From JAGWBD01 sp965197455 (GTDB lineage: Bacteria > Chloroflexota > Anaerolineae > Aggregatilineales > Phototrophicaceae): a stretch of DNA of 64,000 nt. Below the pieces are notes generated by a model. It saw nothing but the letters and a program-made list of their open reading frames with translations. It was not told the origin of the DNA and did not search any database. Location of the stretch: positions 1,178,001-1,242,000 of the forward strand of contig OZ240208.1 in assembly GCA_965197455.1 (NCBI GenBank), given 5' to 3'. A program made the translations under genes and the position numbers. Positions 32,626-40,068 of this stretch are shown here, piece by piece (positions within the stretch are counted from its first letter, which is position 1; every line of letters begins with the position of its first letter).

Positions 32626-34332
32626 TTGATCGATCTGCCCGCAGCACACGCCCGCCTGGTAGAGCAGGCCTTGCAGGCCGCCCAGGCACATGGAACCCTG
32701 CCGGCCTGCGACCTGCCGTCTGTGGACATCCGTCCGCCGGCGCGTCCGGAGATGGGCGACTACGCCTGCGCCATCGCGCTGCAGCTGGCACGCAGCATGC
32801 GCCGCAACCCGCTTGAAATTGCGCGTTGCATCGCCGGCCACCTGCCATCAGCTCCCTTTCTGGCCAGCGTCGAGGCCGCCGCGCCCGGCTTTCTCAACTT
32901 TCGTCTTGACGAAAGCTGGCTTTGCGCCCAGGTAGATGCGATGCTGGCGGAAGGCGAGCAGCTGGCCCGGCTGGACCTTGGCGTCGGCCAGCGTGCCCTG
33001 GTCGAATTTGTCAGTGCCAACCCCACCGGCCCGCTGCACATCGGCCGCAGCCGCGGCGCCATCGTCGGCGATACCCTGGCGCGACTGCTGCAGGCTGCCG
33101 GCTACATAGTCGTACGGGAGTATTACTTTAACAACGCCGGACGTCAGATGCAGCTGCTCGGCGAGAGTCTGCGGCTGCGCTATCTGCAGGCGCTGGGGCG
33201 CGAGGTTGAGCTGCCAGGTGACGATTTTTACCAGGGTGACTATCTGGTGGAACAGGCACAGGAACTGGTTACGCAACAGGGCGAGGATCTGGCAAGCGCC
33301 TCAGGTGTGCACTTTCAGCGCCTTGCCGAACAACGCATGTTCGCAACCATTCGCCAGACACTGCAGCGCATTGATATCAACCACGATTGCTACTTCAACG
33401 AGCAGCAACTGTATGAAAGCGGCGCGCTGGAGGAGGTGCTGGAAGTGCTGGAATGTCGCGGCCAGCTCTATCGTGCGGCCGAATGGGAGGGCGCCAGTGA
33501 GGAAGAGCAGGCCCGGGCCCGCGGTCGTGCAGCGGCCACCTGGTTCCGCGCCTCCCGCTACGGCATCGACAAGGATCACGTGCTGCTGCGCGGCGACAGC
33601 ACGCCCACCTACAGCCTGCCCGACATTGCCTATCACCGCGACAAGCTGGCGCGCGGTTTCGACCTGGCCGTGAACATCCTCGGCGCCGACCACTATGTGC
33701 AGCACCAGCTGGTGCGCGCCGGACTTGAGGCGCTGGGCGAGGACACGTCGCGCATTCGCGTCGTCATCCTCCAGTTTGTGCGCCTGCTGCAAGGCGGCCA
33801 GGAACGCAAGATGAGCACGCGCAGCGGCGAGTACGAAACCCTCGACGACCTCATCGACGAGACCGGGCCGGACGCCGTGCGTTACCTGTTGCTGGCGCGC
33901 AGCGCGGATGCGCGCCTCGATTTCGACCTCGACCTGGCCGTCGCGCAGAACAATGAAAACCCCGTCTACTACATCCAGAATGCGCATGTACGATGTGCTG
34001 GTATCTTGCGAAGGGCCGTTGACGCCAAACTCGATGACAGCCACGCCGATCTGTCCTTGCTGGGCGCCGGGGAGCGACGCTTCCTGCGCAAGGCGCTGGA
34101 ACTGCCCGCGGTGATTGGGCAGGCCGCAGTCGAGCTGGAGCCACATCGCATCGCTTTCTTCGCGCACGAACTGGCCGGCATTTTTCATCCGGTTTACGAA
34201 CAGGCGCGCGTACTGGGCGAGGATGTATCGCCGGAGCTGGCAGCCGCGCGCCTGCGATTTTACCGCGCCGCCCAGGTCGTGTTCCGTCGCGTCCTCACGT
34301 TGATGGGCATGAGCGCACCGGAAACCATGTAG
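32626..34332 (+). CDS. argS: Arginyl-tRNA synthetase
   Basis: Charges tRNA-Arg with arginine in the cytoplasm. The 568-residue class I synthetase has the HIGH-type motif in SANPTGPLHIGRSRGAIVG, the KMSKS-type KMSTRSGEYETL, the N-terminal add-1 domain (PEMGDYACAIALQLA) and the C-terminal anticodon-binding DALR region (NPVYYIQNAHVRCAGILRR through LTLMGM). The start is TTG 32626, supported by GGGGGAG 7 bases upstream and by the normal N-terminus MIDLPAAHARL; no suitable ATG exists near it. It is followed after 24 bases by dcd. Spelling KMST instead of KMSK is common in ArgS, where the second Lys is often lost. Confidence 0.96.
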   Translation: MIDLPAAHARLVEQALQAAQAHGTLPACDLPSVDIRPPARPEMGDYACAIALQLARSMRRNPLEIARCIAGHLPSAPFLASVEAAAPGFLNFRLDESWLCAQVDAMLAEGEQLARLDLGVGQRALVEFVSANPTGPLHIGRSRGAIVGDTLARLLQAAGYIVVREYYFNNAGRQMQLLGESLRLRYLQALGREVELPGDDFYQGDYLVEQAQELVTQQGEDLASASGVHFQRLAEQRMFATIRQTLQRIDINHDCYFNEQQLYESGALEEVLEVLECRGQLYRAAEWEGASEEEQARARGRAAATWFRASRYGIDKDHVLLRGDSTPTYSLPDIAYHRDKLARGFDLAVNILGADHYVQHQLVRAGLEALGEDTSRIRVVILQFVRLLQGGQERKMSTRSGEYETLDDLIDETGPDAVRYLLLARSADARLDFDLDLAVAQNNENPVYYIQNAHVRCAGILRRAVDAKLDDSHADLSLLGAGERRFLRKALELPAVIGQAAVELEPHRIAFFAHELAGIFHPVYEQARVLGEDVSPELAAARLRFYRAAQVVFRRVLTLMGMSAPETM

Positions 34333-34356
34333 CCTGTCAGGAACAGGGAGCGCAGC

Positions 34357-34911
34357 ATGAGCCTCAAACCCGACCACTGGATCCGCCGCATGGCGCAGGA
34401 ACAGCGGATGATCGAGCCCTTTGTCGATGGACAGCGGCGCGAGGGCGTCATCAGCTACGGCCTTTCCTCCTACGGCTATGACATGCGCATGGCCGATGAA
34501 TTCAAGATCTTCACCAACGTGCGCTCCGCCATCGTGGACCCCAAGAATTTTTCCGACGATTCCTTCGTAGACCACAAGGGCGCAATCTGCGTTATCCCGC
34601 CCAACTCCTTCGTGCTGGCGCGCAGCATGGAGTACTTCCGCATCCCGCGCAGCGTGCTGACGCTCTGCGTCGGCAAATCCACCTACGCCCGCTGCGGCCT
34701 GATCGTCAACGTGACGCCCTTCGAACCGGAGTGGGAGGGCTACGTCACCCTGGAGATCAGCAACACTACCCCCCTGCCCGCCCGCGTCTACTCCAACGAG
34801 GGCATCGCCCAGGTGATCTTTTTTGAGGCCGACGAGGAGTGCGAGATCTCCTACGCCGACAAGCGCGGCAGATACCAGCACCAGCGTGGCCTGACCCTGC
34901 CCAGGCTCTAG
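34357..34911 (+). CDS. dcd: dCTP deaminase
   Basis: Deaminates dCTP to dUTP for thymidylate synthesis (some relatives also hydrolyse to dUMP). The 184-residue trimer-forming protein shows ISYGLSSYGYDMRMADEFKI, CVGKSTYARCGLIVNVTP (catalytic Ser-Arg region), PEWEGYVTLEISNTTPLPA (catalytic Glu) and the C-terminal AQVIFFEADEECEISYADKRG that closes over the triphosphate. GGGAGCGCAGC precedes the ATG. It probably shares the argS transcript. A pseudogene remnant of a secreted protein family begins 33 bases after its stop. Confidence 0.95.
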   Translation: MSLKPDHWIRRMAQEQRMIEPFVDGQRREGVISYGLSSYGYDMRMADEFKIFTNVRSAIVDPKNFSDDSFVDHKGAICVIPPNSFVLARSMEYFRIPRSVLTLCVGKSTYARCGLIVNVTPFEPEWEGYVTLEISNTTPLPARVYSNEGIAQVIFFEADEECEISYADKRGRYQHQRGLTLPRL

Positions 34912-34943
34912 CACCCCGCTGCTGGTCATGACTACGCAGCCTT

Positions 34944-35024
34944 GATGCGTTCCTGACCACTTGCTACCGCGCCTACGAATACCTCGAGAGCGGCGCCCTC
35001 GAGGTCTTCTGGCGCGAATGCTGA
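34944..35024 (+). pseudogene. Remnant: last 26 codons of the Fn3/CYRAY secreted-protein family
   Basis: The short frame reads DAFLTTCYRAYEYLESG, then ALEVFWREC and a TGA. It aligns without gaps to the very C-terminus of the protein encoded at 35148-37037 (EFLSQCYRAYEYLATGTLEI) and of the one at 37357-38468 (TLTDCYRAYQYLATGREEI). An in-frame stop at 34929 and the dcd gene just upstream leave no room for the rest. I read this as the 3' stump of a third tandem copy that was deleted. Two terminator-like hairpins follow, as they would after an intact gene. Confidence 0.75.
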
Positions 35025-35041
35025 GCCCCTGCATGCTCCCC

Positions 35042-35091
35042 GCCGGGCTTGCTGCGCGCAGGCCCGGCAGTCAGCTGGCTGTTTAAGCCAG
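35042..35091 (+). terminator. Two consecutive terminator-like hairpins
   Basis: First: 11-bp stem GCCGGGCTTGC/GCAGGCCCGGC (one G-U pair) with a 5-base loop. Second: CTGGCT/AGCCAG with loop GTTTA, followed by CAACTTTCCC. No long T-run is present. They would end transcription of argS-dcd and of the former third family member. Confidence 0.6.
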
Positions 35092-35112
35092 GCCAACTTT
35101 CCCTGACAGTGT

Positions 35113-35118
35113 TACAAT
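35113..35118 (+). promoter_or_regulatory. -10 box of the secreted Fn3-protein gene
   Basis: TACAAT about 30 bases before ATG 35148; no convincing -35 at 16-18 bases. It matches the -10 form used elsewhere in the window. Confidence 0.45.
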
Positions 35119-35147
35119 ATGAAACAGACTTGGCTGTTCCAGAAAGC

Positions 35148-37037
35148 ATGGTCATGAAGGCAATTCTGCATTCACACAGGCGACATCTCCTCTGGTTGCT
35201 GGTTGGGGTTCTGCTGCTTTCTGCAGCGCCAATGCAGGCGGCCGACTGTGACGACTATGATGATGTGGAGTTCACCTTTCTGGAGATGGATGAAAATGGA
35301 TTGATCACCTTCGATGATCTGTCGCTTGCAAGCTATGAAGTAATGGCCTGTGAAATTGTCCCTGATCCGCTGGTTCGCCTCGCCTGTGACTTCGATACCG
35401 ATTATTTCACGGTGGAAACTCCCTCTTACCAGATACCTGATTTTGACCCCGGGAATATATACTGGTATGGCATGACAGGGCTGACAACTGACGGTTGTTT
35501 TATTGCCGGGCGAGCCAGGGATTACTGGCCGCCGGTGGAAGTCCCCGAGCCTGAGCAAATCCCGGATCCAACTCCTTTTCCTGTGCTGCTGCCACCAGAA
35601 AATGTTGCCTTTGACCCGGGCGGAACAACTGTCACCTGGGATGCCGTACCGGACGCTGCGGGCTACATCGTTGAATGGCGCCAGGGTGCCGACGATCCCT
35701 GGACCCGGGTTGAAACTGTTAACACCACCTATGATATTCCCAACTTCGATACGTCGGTGCCTTATTCAGTCAGAATCCTGACTGTAAACAGTGAGGACGT
35801 TGCCGGTCCGGCTTCGGACATCGTGGACTGGACGCCTCCTGGAGCGCCGCGAAATTTGCGCATTAATAATGACGGCAGCGTCACCTGGGATGACGACGAA
35901 GATGCTGATCATTACCTGACCGGTTGGCTCAAAAACCATGAGGGTTCGGCCCAGTTTGCTGCCCAGGCCGGGAACCAGATGCAGGACCAGCGGACTGAAA
36001 CAAATGTGTACAACATCCCGGATTTCAACCCCGGATCCGACTACAACGCGGATACCCGCACTGTTAACGAACATAACGCAAAAAGTGCGCGCGCCTTTGC
36101 CCGCTACAATCCGCCGCCCGCACCGGATAACGTGGTCATTGATGAATATGGCGAGGTCACCTGGGATGCGGTGACCGAGGCAACCCATTACCTGGTCGAC
36201 TGGATCAAGGGCCCATCCCCCTGGGATCGGGAAAACCAGGTGACGCCGGCCAGCTTCACAATTTCAAACTTTGATGCTGCAGCGGATTACATCGTGACCC
36301 TGCGTTCGGTAAACAGTCAAAATGTTGAGAGCTTCCCACCCGTCTCGCAATCCTGGACGCCACCGACAGTGGATCCGCCCACCAAATTGAGAATATCGCG
36401 TGTCGGATTTGTCAAATGGACGGCCGCGGACTACGCTTCCCGTTACACAGCCAACTGGCGCCTGAAAGACGGGGCCTGGAGCAGCGATATTTCAGTCGAT
36501 GCTGACGACCCACTGAATTTCACGATTTCCGGTTTCGATGAAGAACTGGAATATGAAGTTCGGGTCCGCACTGATCTTGATGTAGGCAATACGACCCTCA
36601 GCAGTGACTTTGTAACCCAGACCTGGCCAATGCCCGATTCAGGGGATTCATCCGGTTCAGGCAGATCAGATGATGCCGGGTCCACGAATCCAAGGCAGTT
36701 GTGTCGCGTATCTCCGCACAATGGTTCCTCACTCATCGTATGGTATTGCAGCTACAATAACTACACGGTGGAAGCACGGAGTGGTGAGGAGGGCACCAGC
36801 CTGTTCACTGGTGAACTGTGTTCCGGCTATACGAAGCACAAGCTCGCATCAAGCACCACCGTTGAAGTCTGGTGCAACGCAAGCAACCAGTATCACGTCA
36901 TCGAACTGAACCCGCAGCACCCACAAGATGCGCGACGTGATATCCTGGTGTTCGATGAATTTTTGTCGCAGTGTTACCGGGCCTATGAATATCTCGCGAC
37001 CGGCACACTGGAGATCTGGCACCGCAGCTGTACCTGA
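35148..37037 (+). CDS. Secreted multi-repeat Fn3-like protein with novel Cys-containing C-terminal domain
   Basis: Exported protein of 629 residues, not recognised as a named family. A signal peptide (about residues 1-32, hydrophobic LLWLLVGVLLLSAA) is followed by an N-terminal repeat-like region with several Cys, then four Fn3-like beta repeats at roughly 148-230, 231-324, 325-410 and 411-498. Each has a G-x-V-T/K-W strand, a Y-(I/L)-V or equivalent strand and an N/DF(D/N)xxxxY turn. A Gly/Ser-rich linker (DSGDSSGSGRSDD) leads to a C-terminal domain (about 520-629) starting near SPHNGSSL and ending CYRAYEYLATG plus a final Cys. The same C-terminal domain occurs in the next gene and in the remnant before it. 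The start ATG 35148 (or 35154) follows AGAAAG. Base composition is less GC-rich than the neighbours. Likely a surface adhesin or matrix protein (inference). Confidence 0.82.
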   Translation: MVMKAILHSHRRHLLWLLVGVLLLSAAPMQAADCDDYDDVEFTFLEMDENGLITFDDLSLASYEVMACEIVPDPLVRLACDFDTDYFTVETPSYQIPDFDPGNIYWYGMTGLTTDGCFIAGRARDYWPPVEVPEPEQIPDPTPFPVLLPPENVAFDPGGTTVTWDAVPDAAGYIVEWRQGADDPWTRVETVNTTYDIPNFDTSVPYSVRILTVNSEDVAGPASDIVDWTPPGAPRNLRINNDGSVTWDDDEDADHYLTGWLKNHEGSAQFAAQAGNQMQDQRTETNVYNIPDFNPGSDYNADTRTVNEHNAKSARAFARYNPPPAPDNVVIDEYGEVTWDAVTEATHYLVDWIKGPSPWDRENQVTPASFTISNFDAAADYIVTLRSVNSQNVESFPPVSQSWTPPTVDPPTKLRISRVGFVKWTAADYASRYTANWRLKDGAWSSDISVDADDPLNFTISGFDEELEYEVRVRTDLDVGNTTLSSDFVTQTWPMPDSGDSSGSGRSDDAGSTNPRQLCRVSPHNGSSLIVWYCSYNNYTVEARSGEEGTSLFTGELCSGYTKHKLASSTTVEVWCNASNQYHVIELNPQHPQDARRDILVFDEFLSQCYRAYEYLATGTLEIWHRSCT

Positions 37038-37356
37038 CGGGCTCGCTTCCCTTCACTCTCCTGCTGCTGACCTGGCAGGGGAGTTGTCAAGATATTGTGC
37101 GCTGGGCCGCCGGCAGGCAAAGGTTGGTTCCGCGCTGCAAACTCTGTGCCAGCGGCATGTTTGAAGCCTTCGATATCGAAGACCGTCTACTTCCTGGTCG
37201 GGCCGACAGTTGCTGCCCCACTTGCGCCCGGCACTCCAGACTTTCGTTTATCTCCGTCCGTCTTTCACGTTCGCAAGTTGCCGTCCACTGTAAATCATGC
37301 AATTATTTGACCTGATGGTAAAACAATTCCGGCAGTCATGTGTCGCTGGAGGCTGT
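37038..37356 (+). other. Intergenic region between the two Fn3-family genes
   Basis: About 320 bases without a credible gene. It holds a terminator-like hairpin at 37056-37083, a perfect 14-base palindrome CTTCGATATCGAAG at 37168-37181 (possible operator, or chance) and an A/T-rich stretch near 37290-37330. A TTGACC there lacks a matching -10. The small frames in it do not resemble proteins. Confidence 0.6.
37056..37083 (+). terminator. Terminator-like hairpin after the first Fn3-family gene
   Basis: 9-bp stem CTCTCCTGC/GCAGGGGAG with one G-U pair, 10-base loop, followed by TTGTCAAG. It starts 18 bases after the stop codon. Confidence 0.5.
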
Positions 37357-37652
37357 ATGCGCCGTTTTTCTGTATTGTTGTTTCTGCTGGCCGTGGTTTT
37401 CCCCATCGCCGCCCAGGGGCCCGCACCAGGGGTCATGTGACCCTGGACCCCGCGACCGGGACTCTTTCCTGGAGGCCTAATACAATCACGGAAGTGTCAC
37501 GGTACGAAATTCTCTACAGCCGCAGATGCCAGGAACCCATAACAAGATTGAATGAATCTGCACCTGGGTCTCTCATTTTCCCCAACTATGATGCTTCTGA
37601 TCGCTACATCGTCGACATCACAGCCTATGGCCAACGTGGCGGAGAAGAAGTC

Positions 37653-37691
37653 TGGCTTGGACATGGAAAAGCCGACAACGGCGTCCCGTGC
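37653..37691 (+). repeat. Coding repeat unit, copy 1
   Basis: Thirty-nine bases beginning TGGCTTGGACATG that recur with few differences at 37920-37958. They encode the end of each Fn3-like repeat (WLGHGKADNGV and WLGHAKADNGV), pointing to a recent internal duplication. Confidence 0.7.
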
Positions 37692-37919
37692 GGACAATTG
37701 AATTTTAGCCTGGATCATGATACCGGAACTATTGCGTGGAGTCCCAGATCGATCTCTGGAGTAAAAAGATACGATCTGTACTACGGCGCGTGTCATGGGG
37801 CCAAGGGAATCTTGCATCCAACCGAGCCTGGTACCTTCACAATCCCCGACTATGATCCCACGCTGAGCTACCTTGTCGAAATCGTAGCCACTGGCCGGGA
37901 TGAAAATGGAGAGGAAACC

Positions 37920-37958
37920 TGGCTTGGACATGCAAAGGCTGACAACGGCGTCGTTTGC
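37920..37958 (+). repeat. Coding repeat unit, copy 2
   Basis: Second copy of the 39-base unit found at 37653-37691, inside the same gene. Confidence 0.7.
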
Positions 37959-38487
37959 CCGTACCTGCCGGAACATCTTGCACTAATGCAGACGCCGTTG
38001 AGCCCTGTAGTCACCGTGCCGCAGCCGGTGGACACCACAGGCCTCACACCAAATCTACTGGGCTCTACAAACCTCACAGAGGGCTACAGTGCAGCCGCTG
38101 ATTCCACGCCAGTTCCCGTGGCCCCTGCCGCTACGCTGGTGGCGCTAAGTATGAACATCTCGCCTCATTTCGGCAGTACACTCCATGTGCGTGCTGAGGG
38201 CGGCAACATCCATGCCTATGATTCCGCCAGGAACGCATCCCTGTTCGCAGCTGGAAGCTGCTATGCCGGAACCTTGCTGGCAGCCAGCGACTCGCTTGAG
38301 ATTTCCTGTTCTGCAGACGCCAGGTTCAGGGTATTGCAGGTGCATGCACAGCACCCGGCCGACGGCCGGCGCGACCTTCTCATCTTCAACGCCACACTGA
38401 CGGATTGCTACCGTGCCTATCAGTACCTTGCCACCGGCAGGGAGGAAATCTTCGACAGCAATTGCTAGCCACGCGCTGATCAAATCC

Positions 38488-38513
38488 GCCTGCTGCTATT
38501 GCGAGCAGCGGGC
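38488..38513 (+). terminator. Terminator-like hairpin after the second Fn3-family gene
   Basis: 10-bp stem GCCTGCTGCT/AGCAGCGGGC with one G-U pair and loop ATTGCG, 19 bases after the stop. No U-tract. Confidence 0.5.
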
Positions 38514-38540
38514 GGGCCCATGTGCTACTCCCGTCCGGCG

Positions 38541-38569
38541 TTGCCAGACATAATCCGTCCCGCTACACT
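38541..38569 (+). promoter_or_regulatory. Promoter of tRNA-Val
   Basis: TTGCCA and TACACT spaced by exactly 17 bases, ending 8 bases before the tRNA 5' end. Confidence 0.7.
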
Positions 38570-38577
38570 GGGGCGAC

Positions 38578-38650
38578 GGGCCGTTGGCTCAACTGGCAGA
38601 GCGGTTGACTTACATTCAACAGGTTACAGGTTCGAGTCCTGTACGGCCCA
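38578..38650 (+). tRNA. tRNA-Val (anticodon TAC)
   Basis: Complete cloverleaf of 73 bases: acceptor GGGCCGT/ACGGCCC with discriminator A, D stem GCTC/GAGC, anticodon stem GTTGA/TCAAC with loop CTTACAT (anticodon TAC, codon GUA), 5-base variable loop AGGTT, T stem ACAGG/CCTGT with TTCGAGT. CCA is not encoded. Confidence 0.96.
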
Positions 38651-38715
38651 TGCCCGCCGGAGGCCGGAGCGCAACCCATGACGCATCCAGGGCATCCAGC
38701 CGCCACAACCGACTG

Positions 38716-39333
38716 ATGCGCTTTCGACTGTTGCTCGTGCTGGCGGGCGCCCTGCTGGTCGCTGCAACCTGGAGTTTCCCGCTCTGGCGACCGCTACTCG
38801 TGGACGATGTGGTCAACGAGGCTTTTCCCGGCCTTGAACAGACGCTGCAGGATGACTTCCGCCAGTTGAGCGTGTCGGAACAGAATGACTATCTGCAGAT
38901 GGCGCGCGAGGAACCGGCCATGGCACTGGCCATGGTCGAGGCCGCGCTGCAGGCGCCTGCCCTGGTCGAGGAAGCGCAACAGACAGCGGCCACGCGCCTG
39001 GCGCAAGGAAGTTTCGTGAACATTGACCGCATTCACTGGGCGCAGGGCAACGCAGTGATTTACGACCTGGGAGAAGGCAATCACCTGCTGCGCCTGGAAA
39101 ACTTCCGCGCCGCCAATGGCCCCGACCTGCGCGTCATGCTCTCCGCCAGTCCCGCGCCACGCAGCCCGGCAACGCTAAATGAAGGTGGGCTGGCGCTGGA
39201 TCTGGGCCGTCTGAAAGGCAATGTCGGCAACCAGAACTATGAAATCCCTGCCGGGCTCGACCCTGGCCTGTATAATAGCGTCGTGATTTACTGTCGTCGT
39301 TTCAACGTCGTCTTCAGCACGGCGACCCTCTGA
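38716..39333 (+). CDS. Secreted/anchored DM13-domain protein
   Basis: A 205-residue exported protein. An N-terminal hydrophobic segment (MRFRLLLVLAGALLVAATWSF) is followed by an Ala/Glu-rich helical region (about 35-95) and a DM13 domain from about 100 to the end. DM13 landmarks are GSFVNIDRIHWAQGNAVIY, FRAANGPDLRVMLSA, GRLKGNVGNQNYEIP and a near-terminal VVIYCRRFNVVFS with the conserved Cys. DM13 domains are thought to take part in extracellular electron transfer or redox reactions; this is family lore, not shown here. ATG 38716 is chosen as the first start that gives a signal sequence; frames further upstream run through the tRNA gene. Confidence 0.83.
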   Translation: MRFRLLLVLAGALLVAATWSFPLWRPLLVDDVVNEAFPGLEQTLQDDFRQLSVSEQNDYLQMAREEPAMALAMVEAALQAPALVEEAQQTAATRLAQGSFVNIDRIHWAQGNAVIYDLGEGNHLLRLENFRAANGPDLRVMLSASPAPRSPATLNEGGLALDLGRLKGNVGNQNYEIPAGLDPGLYNSVVIYCRRFNVVFSTATL

Positions 39334-39369
39334 CCCGAAGCCGGCGCCTGATGCCGGATGAGAGCAGCC

Positions 39370-40056
39370 ATGACCCTCAGTGAAGCAGCCCGGCCGCAGC
39401 TCCTGTCCAAAGAAACCAGTTTCGCGCTGGACCCGGAGCACGGGGGGCTGCGCGCTGCCATGCTACTGGGCTTTGTGTTGATCTGGGGCGCAAGCTTCCT
39501 GCTGGGCCAGGCGCTGCTCAGCATGGATGGCGCCACCATAATCGCTCTCGTGGCCGGCTTTGCCGTGGCCGCGCTGGCAGCCCAGCGCCTGGAACGCTGG
39601 CTAAAGCCACGCTGGCCCAGCGGGCGCAGCGTAAGCGTCGGGGAGAGACAGATCCGTCTGTTGCGCCGCAGCCAGGAACAGGAATCGCTCGACACCGAAG
39701 AGAGCGTCACCGTGCTCACCTGGTGTTTCCGTATCAGCCGGCGTGCGCGTGTGCCCAAGGGCTGGTACATGGTCGCCTGCGCGCTGGAACAGGATGAACG
39801 CTACATTCCTGTCTACACCTTTCTGTCGCCCGATGACTTTGAACGCTTGCGCACGCCAGGCCACTTCACGCTGCTGCAAGGGCGCAAACAGCGGCAGAAA
39901 GACGGCGACTTAAAGCTGGCCGGTGAGCAGAAACGTCTGCACAGCGCCGAGCAGGTGCGCTGGCTACAGGGAGGTGAAATGAGCAATGACGATTTCGCCG
40001 GCTTCCTGCGCCACCTGCAGCAAGGTTTTCCCGCCTGGATGCCCGACATAGTCTGA
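39370..40056 (+). CDS. Two-TM membrane protein of unknown function
   Basis: No family recognised for this 228-residue protein. Two hydrophobic segments (about 31-52 and 56-76) are followed by a cytoplasmic-type basic/acidic domain of about 150 residues: KPRWPSGRSVSVGERQIRLL, VLTWCFRISRRARVPKGWYM, RYIPVYTFLSPDDFERL. An ATG four codons upstream (39358) is an alternative start. It follows the DM13 gene by 36 bases and precedes a secreted protein gene by 12, so the three may form one unit. The pattern of a membrane anchor with a PH-like soluble domain is a guess based on the strand-rich sequence. Confidence 0.72.
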   Translation: MTLSEAARPQLLSKETSFALDPEHGGLRAAMLLGFVLIWGASFLLGQALLSMDGATIIALVAGFAVAALAAQRLERWLKPRWPSGRSVSVGERQIRLLRRSQEQESLDTEESVTVLTWCFRISRRARVPKGWYMVACALEQDERYIPVYTFLSPDDFERLRTPGHFTLLQGRKQRQKDGDLKLAGEQKRLHSAEQVRWLQGGEMSNDDFAGFLRHLQQGFPAWMPDIV

Positions 40057-40068
40057 GCCTCTATCCAG

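Larger units (their letters stand above)
37357..38468 (+). pseudogene. Second Fn3-family secreted protein, signal peptide separated by a frameshift
   Basis: ATG 37357, behind a perfect GGAGG, encodes MRRFSVLLFLLAVVFPIAAQ, a classical signal peptide, but this frame stops at 37438 after 27 codons. The mature protein continues in the other frame from about 37425 (HVTLDPATGTLSW onward, GTG at 37437) to 38468. It has two tandem Fn3-like repeats of about 85 residues ending WLGHGKADNGV and WLGHAKADNGV, a linker rich in Thr/Pro/Val, and the shared C-terminal domain (SPHFGSTLHV to CYRAYQYLATG and a final Cys). A one-base indel around 37413-37436, in runs of C and G, explains this. It may be a real mutation, phase variation or a sequence error. 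The reading frame from 37437 on is otherwise intact. Confidence 0.75.

Noticed and set aside
33301..35034. 577-codon open frame on the minus strand
   Set aside because: Antisense to argS and dcd, both certain genes.
37168..37181. 14-base perfect palindrome as an operator
   Set aside because: Only one copy, not close to a start codon or clear promoter; it may be chance, so it is mentioned only within the intergenic entry.
38584..38715. Extension of the DM13 gene upstream through the tRNA region
   Set aside because: The translated stretch MAQLAERLTYIQQ... is the well-known false peptide made by reading a tRNA gene; the real start gives a signal sequence at 38716.
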